From contig DATGJI010000059.1 of assembly GCA_035295225.1 (NCBI GenBank), positions 1 through 64,000 of the forward strand: DNA of 64,000 nt. Reading direction: 5' to 3'. Numbering within the stretch: the first letter of the stretch is position 1; every line of letters begins with the position of its first letter. Position numbers and translations under genes: made by a program. Below the pieces are notes generated by a model. The model saw nothing but the letters and a program-made list of their open reading frames with translations, did not search any database and was not told where the DNA came from. Source of the DNA: Candidatus Eremiobacteraceae bacterium (GTDB lineage: Bacteria; Vulcanimicrobiota; Vulcanimicrobiia; Eremiobacterales; Eremiobacteraceae). Shown here one piece after another: positions 59,469 to 64,000 of this stretch.

Positions 59469-62024
59469 GTGGATACAAACGCCGCCCGTGTCACCCCGTA
59501 CTATTCGTCCCTGCTCGCGCTGGCGGTCGAGCAGCCGCGTTCGGATTTCTTTCCTGCGCTGAAAGCTGCGCTCGCCGAGCGCATGCCGGTCGATATCTTC
59601 GAGCTGACAGCCGTTGACGCGGACGGCGCCCGCCAAGTCATATATCGCCATACTCCCCTTCGCGATGCCGCGGTGGACGAATCGCTCGTCGCGGCCGCTC
59701 TAAAAAGCGGCGTCGCGCAGGTGTTTTCGCCTGACCGCCGGGCGCACGGGCATCTCCATGTCGCCGCTTCAAGCCCAGCGTCGTACGTCGTCGCGCCGCT
59801 TCGAACCGAATCGGGCATCCGCGGTTACTTGACCGTCGGCGCTCACGTCCAGCAGCCATTCGACCGACTTGGAATCGATGACATCATCGCCGCGGCAGAT
59901 GTGGCTTCGCTCGTTCTCAATGCGGTGACCTCATCCGAAGCGGCGTCGGCACGCGACGAGGAGCTTCGCGTGCTACTCGACACCGCGCGCGCGCTTTCGT
60001 CCGAGCGCGACCTCAAGCGCTTGTTCGAACGTGTCCACGGTCTGGTCGGCGGCATCATGGACGCTTCAACGTTTTTTATCGCGTTGGCGGAATGGGAAAA
60101 GTCGACGGTCTCTATTCCGTACTGCGTTGACGGCGGCAAGGTCGTCGAAGCAGGCGAATATCCCATTGACGGCTCGGCGTCTGGTTCGGCACTGCGTCTA
60201 GGGCGGCCGCTCATCCTACGCACGGCCGATGACTGGCAGAGCATGCCGTCCGTGCTCTGGGGCGACGGGGATCCGGTGGAAGCCGCGCTCTTCGCGCCGT
60301 TGCGGATCGGCGATCGCTTGATCGGCGTCATCTCGGTGCAGAGCGCGATGCAGGACGCGTATAGCGACCGAGACCTCACTCTCCTCGTTGCGATCGCAGA
60401 ACAGGCCGCGATCGCCGTCGAGCATTCGTATCAGCTCATGCACGCCGAACAGCAGACCCGGGAGCTCACCTTGCTGGCCGAGGTCTCGCGCGCGCTCTCC
60501 ACACAGCTCAGCCTGCGATCGCTGTATCAGACGGTCTGCCGCGAAGTCCGGCGGGCGATGGACGCGACGGTTTTCTTCGTCGGATTGATCTCATCCGATG
60601 GCGTCATGCTGTCTATGGAATATTGCGTGCAGGGCGACGTGGAATTCAGCGTGGATCCCGTGCCGCTTGCGCAATCCATCGCGTTCCGCGTGGTCAGCGC
60701 GAGCGCGCCGCTCGTGCTTCAGACGCAGCCCGAGATCTATGCCGCTCCGTTCCGCCGCCTCCACTACGACGGGAAATTCGTCCATTCGATCGCGATGGCG
60801 CCGCTGCGTCTCGGCAACCGCTGCTTGGGTGTCCTGTCGGCACAGTCGTACCGCGAGCGAGCATACGATGAAACCGCCGTGCGACTCTTGTCGGCGATCG
60901 CGGAACAGATGGCGCTCGCGATACAAAATGCGCAGCTGTTCACCGAAGCGCAAAACCGCGCCGATCGCGACCCATTGACCGGCATCTACCACCATCGCTA
61001 TCTCAAGACGCGGCTGGATGAAGAGATAAAACGCGCGGAGCGAGCCGGAACCAATCTCTGCGTGCTGATGCTCGACATCGATCGCTTCAAGCTCGTCAAC
61101 GACAACTATGGCCATCCCGCCGGCGATGAGGCGCTTCGCACCCTCACATCCGTGCTCGTCGCGACGTGCCGTGCGTCGGATATCGTCGGCCGCTACGGCG
61201 GCGACGAGTTCCTCATCATTCTCCCCGATGGCGATGAGGCACAGGCGCTGCGCGCCGCGCAGCGCATCCGCGAAGGGCTGAACTCCCGGGTGCTGCAGCT
61301 GCGCGGGATGAGCATCCCGCTGACCGCGTCTATCGGCGTCGCCGAATATCCGCGCGACGGGTTACGTGGCAGCGATCTCATCGCGCGTGCGGATGCCGCG
61401 CTCTATCAGAGCAAACGTGCCGGCGTGCCGATCGGCAGCGGAAGTGCCGTTTCGCGCAGGACCGTCCATCTGCAGGGCGACTTTGCGCCGGTCCATGAGC
61501 TTCTCGAAGCGCTTCTCGCTCGCGACCCGTCGACGCGCGCGCATCTCGAACAGGTGAACCACCTTGCCGCGCTATTCGCCGCGAAGGCCGCACTGTCGTC
61601 CGCGCAGACGCAAGCTCTGCTTCGCGCGAGCGTCCTGCACGACGTCGGCAAGATCGCGATTCCGGATCACGTGCTCTGCAAGCCGACGAGCCTCACCCCA
61701 GAAGAGCGGCAGCTCGTGCGCCGTCATCCGGAGATCGGGGCCATGCTGCTCGAACATATCCCCGGTTTTGCAGATGTCGCGCAAGCAGTGCTTCACCACC
61801 ACGAGCGCTACGATGGGCGCGGCTATCCGCGCGGACTCGCCGGCGAAGAGATACCCGCGCTCTCGCGCGCCGTCAGTATCATCGATGCGTTCTCAGCCAT
61901 GACGGATGACCGGCCGTATCACAAAGGGATGGACAAGCAAGCCGCGCTTGCCGAACTGAGAAAACATGCCGGGCAACAATTCGATCCGGTGATGGTGGAC
62001 CTGTTCGCATCGTTGGTTTCCTGA
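59469..62024 (+). CDS. GAF-GAF-GGDEF-HD-GYP protein, intact paralogue
   Basis: An 851-residue protein with the same order as its upstream neighbour: sensor region, two GAF domains (GVISVQSAMQDAYSDRDLTLL, GVLSAQSYRERAYDETAVRLL), GGDEF near 577 with an RASD I-site, and HD-GYP with intact His724-Asp725 (LHDVGKIAIP) and HHHERYDGRGYP. Both domains look active, so it could make and degrade c-di-GMP, depending on ligands bound by GAF. GTG 59469 is 20 nt after the previous stop, indicating cotranscription. Copy C of the dispersed repeat lies downstream. Confidence 0.88.
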   Translation: MDTNAARVTPYYSSLLALAVEQPRSDFFPALKAALAERMPVDIFELTAVDADGARQVIYRHTPLRDAAVDESLVAAALKSGVAQVFSPDRRAHGHLHVAASSPASYVVAPLRTESGIRGYLTVGAHVQQPFDRLGIDDIIAAADVASLVLNAVTSSEAASARDEELRVLLDTARALSSERDLKRLFERVHGLVGGIMDASTFFIALAEWEKSTVSIPYCVDGGKVVEAGEYPIDGSASGSALRLGRPLILRTADDWQSMPSVLWGDGDPVEAALFAPLRIGDRLIGVISVQSAMQDAYSDRDLTLLVAIAEQAAIAVEHSYQLMHAEQQTRELTLLAEVSRALSTQLSLRSLYQTVCREVRRAMDATVFFVGLISSDGVMLSMEYCVQGDVEFSVDPVPLAQSIAFRVVSASAPLVLQTQPEIYAAPFRRLHYDGKFVHSIAMAPLRLGNRCLGVLSAQSYRERAYDETAVRLLSAIAEQMALAIQNAQLFTEAQNRADRDPLTGIYHHRYLKTRLDEEIKRAERAGTNLCVLMLDIDRFKLVNDNYGHPAGDEALRTLTSVLVATCRASDIVGRYGGDEFLIILPDGDEAQALRAAQRIREGLNSRVLQLRGMSIPLTASIGVAEYPRDGLRGSDLIARADAALYQSKRAGVPIGSGSAVSRRTVHLQGDFAPVHELLEALLARDPSTRAHLEQVNHLAALFAAKAALSSAQTQALLRASVLHDVGKIAIPDHVLCKPTSLTPEERQLVRRHPEIGAMLLEHIPGFADVAQAVLHHHERYDGRGYPRGLAGEEIPALSRAVSIIDAFSAMTDDRPYHKGMDKQAALAELRKHAGQQFDPVMVDLFASLVS

Positions 62025-62058
62025 TTTCTTGATCTGCCGTGGACGCGGCGAACCGACT

Positions 62059-62190
62059 GCCGCGCGGCATGCCCCGCGAGGACGTTTCTTCGCTCGCATC
62101 CGGCTCGCTTCGTCACTCGGTTCACTCGTCGCTCTCGCCATCCATGGCTTCGCTCCTCGCTCAACGCCTCGCTTGGGCATGCCGCGCGGC
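62059..62190. repeat. Dispersed intergenic element, full copy C
   Basis: A 132-bp element bounded by 16-bp perfect terminal inverted repeats, GCCGCGCGGCATGCCC (62059-62074) and GGGCATGCCGCGCGGC (62175-62190). The interior closely matches copy B. The terminal repeats differ from those of copy B but pair perfectly within each copy, so complementarity has been conserved while sequence changed. Confidence 0.82.
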
Positions 62191-62225
62191 CGTAGTCGAC
62201 GCGACTTCGACCGAGCAAAAATAAG

Positions 62226-62250
62226 AAGGGCCGACTAGCGTCGGCCCCTT
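62226..62250. terminator. GGGCCGAC-type terminator hairpin
   Basis: AAGGGCCGAC (62226-62235), a TAGC loop and GTCGGCCCCTT (62240-62250, one extra C) match the hairpin after hemL at 7874-7899. It separates the GAF-GGDEF gene pair from the convergent small gene and probably terminates both. Confidence 0.72.
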
Positions 62251-62273
62251 CAGAAACGATCTTGCCGATCAGC

Positions 62274-62624
62274 TCAGTCGGATTCAATGATCCCGTCGCA
62301 TGAGATGCCGAGCTGGGTCAGCGATACTTGGAAAAAGCGCCGCGTGAGATCGAGCGCTGCAACGCGCATGCGTTCGAATGCTGCGACGTCGCCAGGCGCG
62401 TGCAATTCGCCTTCGACCACCAATTCGAAGTACTCTCGTACGCTTTGAACGGCCGCAGTCACCGGACGTTGGTCTGCATCCCACGAACTGACGTCGGACG
62501 GCAGGCGCAGTGCCGGCGGCGGAGCGGGGGCGGCGTATGAGAACGCGTAGTCGAGCCGCGCTAAATTGAAGCGATCGGCGGCTTGATTGTATGTGTCAAC
62601 GAGCGTCTGCAACTGGATCTCCAT
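62274..62624 (-). CDS. Small protein of unknown function
   Basis: A 116-residue protein without signal peptide or membrane segment. An N-terminal helix (QLQTLVDTYNQAADRFNLARLDYAF) leads to a Pro/Ala-rich stretch and two further helices (TAAVQSVREYFELVVEGEL, VAAFERMRVAALDLTRRFFQVS). A single Cys is near the end (GISCDGI). No family is recognised. It lies between the terminator hairpin and a lipoprotein gene on the same strand, 126 bp downstream of the latter. Confidence 0.62.
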   Translation of the reverse strand: MEIQLQTLVDTYNQAADRFNLARLDYAFSYAAPAPPPALRLPSDVSSWDADQRPVTAAVQSVREYFELVVEGELHAPGDVAAFERMRVAALDLTRRFFQVSLTQLGISCDGIIESD

Positions 62625-62750
62625 CTGACATATCTCCGTGAATTCTACCCATATTCGTTATCGGTCAAGCGAGCAGCCGACGTCTCTATCCCGTGCCGCG
62701 AAGCGCCTGGAAAGTGATATGAAGCACGCGGTTGGCGGCTCCGCGCTTTG

Positions 62751-63122
62751 TTATATGGCATTCAGATGAACATTCTGGGTAGTGGTGCCGTTCGGCACGA
62801 TAAGCAGCTGGCCGCTCCACTGACCGTAGCCATCGCGCGACACAGTGAGTTGCGCGGCGCCTGCGGCGACTTTATCGATTTCGAAATAGCCGTCAGATCC
62901 CGAAGTTGTTGCGGACTGCGTTCCATCGCTTGAGACTATGGAGACGGCGGCGCCGGCGATCGGCCCGCTCTGCGATGTGACGACGCCGGTCACCGTACCC
63001 GAAGCGGTATTTGGCCCGGGCTCCGTCTTGCCGCCGCAACCGTTTAACGTCAACAGCGCCGCTACAAGCATGCACGCGGCTGCGCCAAACGCGCGGTAAC
63101 GGCTATCTCGTAAACTGATCAC
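62751..63122 (-). CDS. Lipoprotein with carboxypeptidase-regulatory-like (CarboxypepD_reg) domain
   Basis: A 123-residue lipoprotein. The signal AAACMLVAALLTLNGCGG gives a lipidated Cys. The single beta-sandwich domain has the signature GTVTGVVTSQSGPIAGAAVSIVSSDGTQSATTSGSDGYFEI...VSRDGYGQWSG, as found in TonB-linked and surface proteins. GTG 63122 has GGGGAG upstream. It diverges from marC. The function is probably binding or structural. Confidence 0.75.
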   Translation of the reverse strand: MISLRDSRYRAFGAAACMLVAALLTLNGCGGKTEPGPNTASGTVTGVVTSQSGPIAGAAVSIVSSDGTQSATTSGSDGYFEIDKVAAGAAQLTVSRDGYGQWSGQLLIVPNGTTTQNVHLNAI

Positions 63123-63211
63123 ATGCCATCTCCCCTGTGGAACGCTTAACGTTACAATCGGCCGATTCGGCGCACCGAGGCACAAGAGGCCCGCCTCGCA
63201 AAGACTAGCGC

Positions 63212-63856
63212 GTGGACATGCACTTCGCTGTCGAGGCGCTGGCTACAGCGTTCACGATCATCGACCCGTTCGGCATGGCACCGCTTGCCTTGTCGATGAC
63301 GTCCACCATGCCGCCGGATGTCAGGCCGAGGGTCATCAACCGCGCGGTCTTGGTCGCGGGCTGCATCATCGTCTTCATGGCGGCCGTGGGTCGCCAGCTT
63401 CTCGGTTACCTCGGCATCACGCTGCCGGCGTTTTCAATCGCCGGCGGCATATTGCTCTTGCTCGTCTCGATCGATATGCTCTTCGCGCGTCCCCCCGCGG
63501 TGAAAAAATCACCCGACGATGACCGCGATATCCGGGAGCACGAGAACGTCGCCGTTTTTCCGCTCGCGATTCCGATGATCTCGGGTCCGGGAACGATCGC
63601 GACCGTGCTGCTCCTCGTCGGGCTTGCGAACGGCGACCCGAAACGCCTGGCGATCGTGTATGGAGCCTACGGACTGGCGCTCTTGGTGACGTGGGGCTGC
63701 ATGCGCGGCGCCGACAAGCTGCTGCGTTTTGCGGGCCGCACCGGCATCCAAGTGGTCACGCGCGTTCTCGGCATCATCCTGTCGGCGCTCGCCGTGCAAT
63801 TCATGATCAACGGCCTCCTCCAGTCCCCGCTCTTCCATGCCGTCAGGCCTGCCTGA
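63212..63856 (+). CDS. MarC-family integral membrane protein
   Basis: A 214-residue, six-helix membrane protein. ATAFTIIDPFGMAPLALSMT, SIAGGILLLLVSIDMLF and VFPLAIPMISGPGTIATVLLL are the MarC/UPF0056 signatures. The family's function is unknown; the older link to multiple antibiotic resistance is not supported. GTG 63212 or ATG 63218 may be the start. A membrane gene follows closely on the same strand. Confidence 0.85.
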   Translation: MDMHFAVEALATAFTIIDPFGMAPLALSMTSTMPPDVRPRVINRAVLVAGCIIVFMAAVGRQLLGYLGITLPAFSIAGGILLLLVSIDMLFARPPAVKKSPDDDRDIREHENVAVFPLAIPMISGPGTIATVLLLVGLANGDPKRLAIVYGAYGLALLVTWGCMRGADKLLRFAGRTGIQVVTRVLGIILSALAVQFMINGLLQSPLFHAVRPA

Positions 63857-63865
63857 GGTGACCGC

Positions 63866-64000
63866 GTGATCAACCCGATCTTCGTCCATTTCGTGGTCGC
63901 ACTCATCGTCATCGCTGCGCTGATCGTCGCCGTGATCACGCCGCTCGGCAGGCGCGTTGCGATGTGGTCTCTTGCGTTGCAGCTGCTCGTCGGACTCTGG
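63866..64000 (+). CDS. Membrane protein, N-terminal fragment
   Basis: The 45 visible codons from GTG 63866, preceded by GAGGTG, begin with a long hydrophobic helix (FVHFVVALIVIAALIVAVI) and a second hydrophobic stretch reaching the right edge. It lies 9 nt after marC and is probably cotranscribed. Too little is present to assign a family. Confidence 0.55.
   Translation, partial: MINPIFVHFVVALIVIAALIVAVITPLGRRVAMWSLALQLLVGLW

Noticed and set aside
62059-62190. Insertion sequence or MITE
   Set aside because: No transposase and no clear target-site duplication; terminal repeats differ between copies but stay complementary, which suits structure conservation better.

Overview
The window is a chromosomal segment of a GC-rich (about 62-64% by eye), didermic bacterium. 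The envelope evidence is a TolC-type outer-membrane factor with a periplasmic adaptor, a C-terminal beta-barrel protein and several lipoproteins with lipoboxes. Type IV pilus genes, a Firmicutes-like copper-amine-oxidase 'stalk' domain on an outer-membrane barrel, ThyX and ThiH, and c-di-GMP proteins rich in GAF and PAS domains would fit a deep-branching soil lineage such as Candidatus Eremiobacterota. That placement is an inference from gene content. No rRNA, tRNA, CRISPR array, phage or transposase gene was found.

Layout. 0-2.4 kb: edge of an HMGL-type acyltransferase, a cupredoxin, a membrane HD-GYP protein. 2.4-7.9 kb: a reduced branched-chain-amino-acid-type ABC cluster (minus strand), then an acyl-CoA synthetase overlapping hemL. 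7.9-12.5 kb: three pilus/pseudopilus genes (minus) diverging from pilT. 12.5-14.4 kb: a site-2 protease with CBS domains translationally coupled to a receiver protein with a degenerate GGDEF-like tail. 14.6-22 kb: a peptide-binding lipoprotein, a second cupredoxin, a cell-wall amidase, a TolC/adaptor pair without a pump, a TlpA-like protein. 22-32 kb: thyX, a stalk-barrel outer-membrane protein, a secreted paralogue pair, a two-domain nitrilase-fold protein, a beta-propeller and an oxidoreductase. 32-38.4 kb: a 1193-residue REC-PAS-GGDEF-EAL protein and a thiGHSE operon. 38.4-50 kb: membrane and redox genes, fbaB, Nudix and Lon-domain proteins, iscX, fabI, sodA, moaDE, a ferritin-like/VIT iron transporter and a CPBP protease. 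50-56.8 kb: a glycosyltransferase, a histone-H1-like protein, a peroxiredoxin with an in-frame UGA and a glcDEF operon. 56.9-64 kb: two tandem GAF-GAF-GGDEF-HD-GYP paralogues, small secreted proteins and marC.

The most notable object is the peroxiredoxin at 51848-52294 (minus). It reads as one continuous BCP/PrxQ protein only if the UGA at 52162-52160, exactly at the peroxidatic cysteine, is translated. An 8-bp hairpin with GGUC at its apex lies about 30 nt downstream, as expected for a bacterial SECIS. I interpret it as a selenocysteine peroxiredoxin; the Sec machinery is not in this window.

Other themes: five c-di-GMP-related proteins, several with altered catalytic motifs; two cupredoxins that have lost copper ligands; and a dispersed ~131-bp intergenic element whose terminal inverted repeats differ between copies but stay complementary, with several families of intergenic hairpins.
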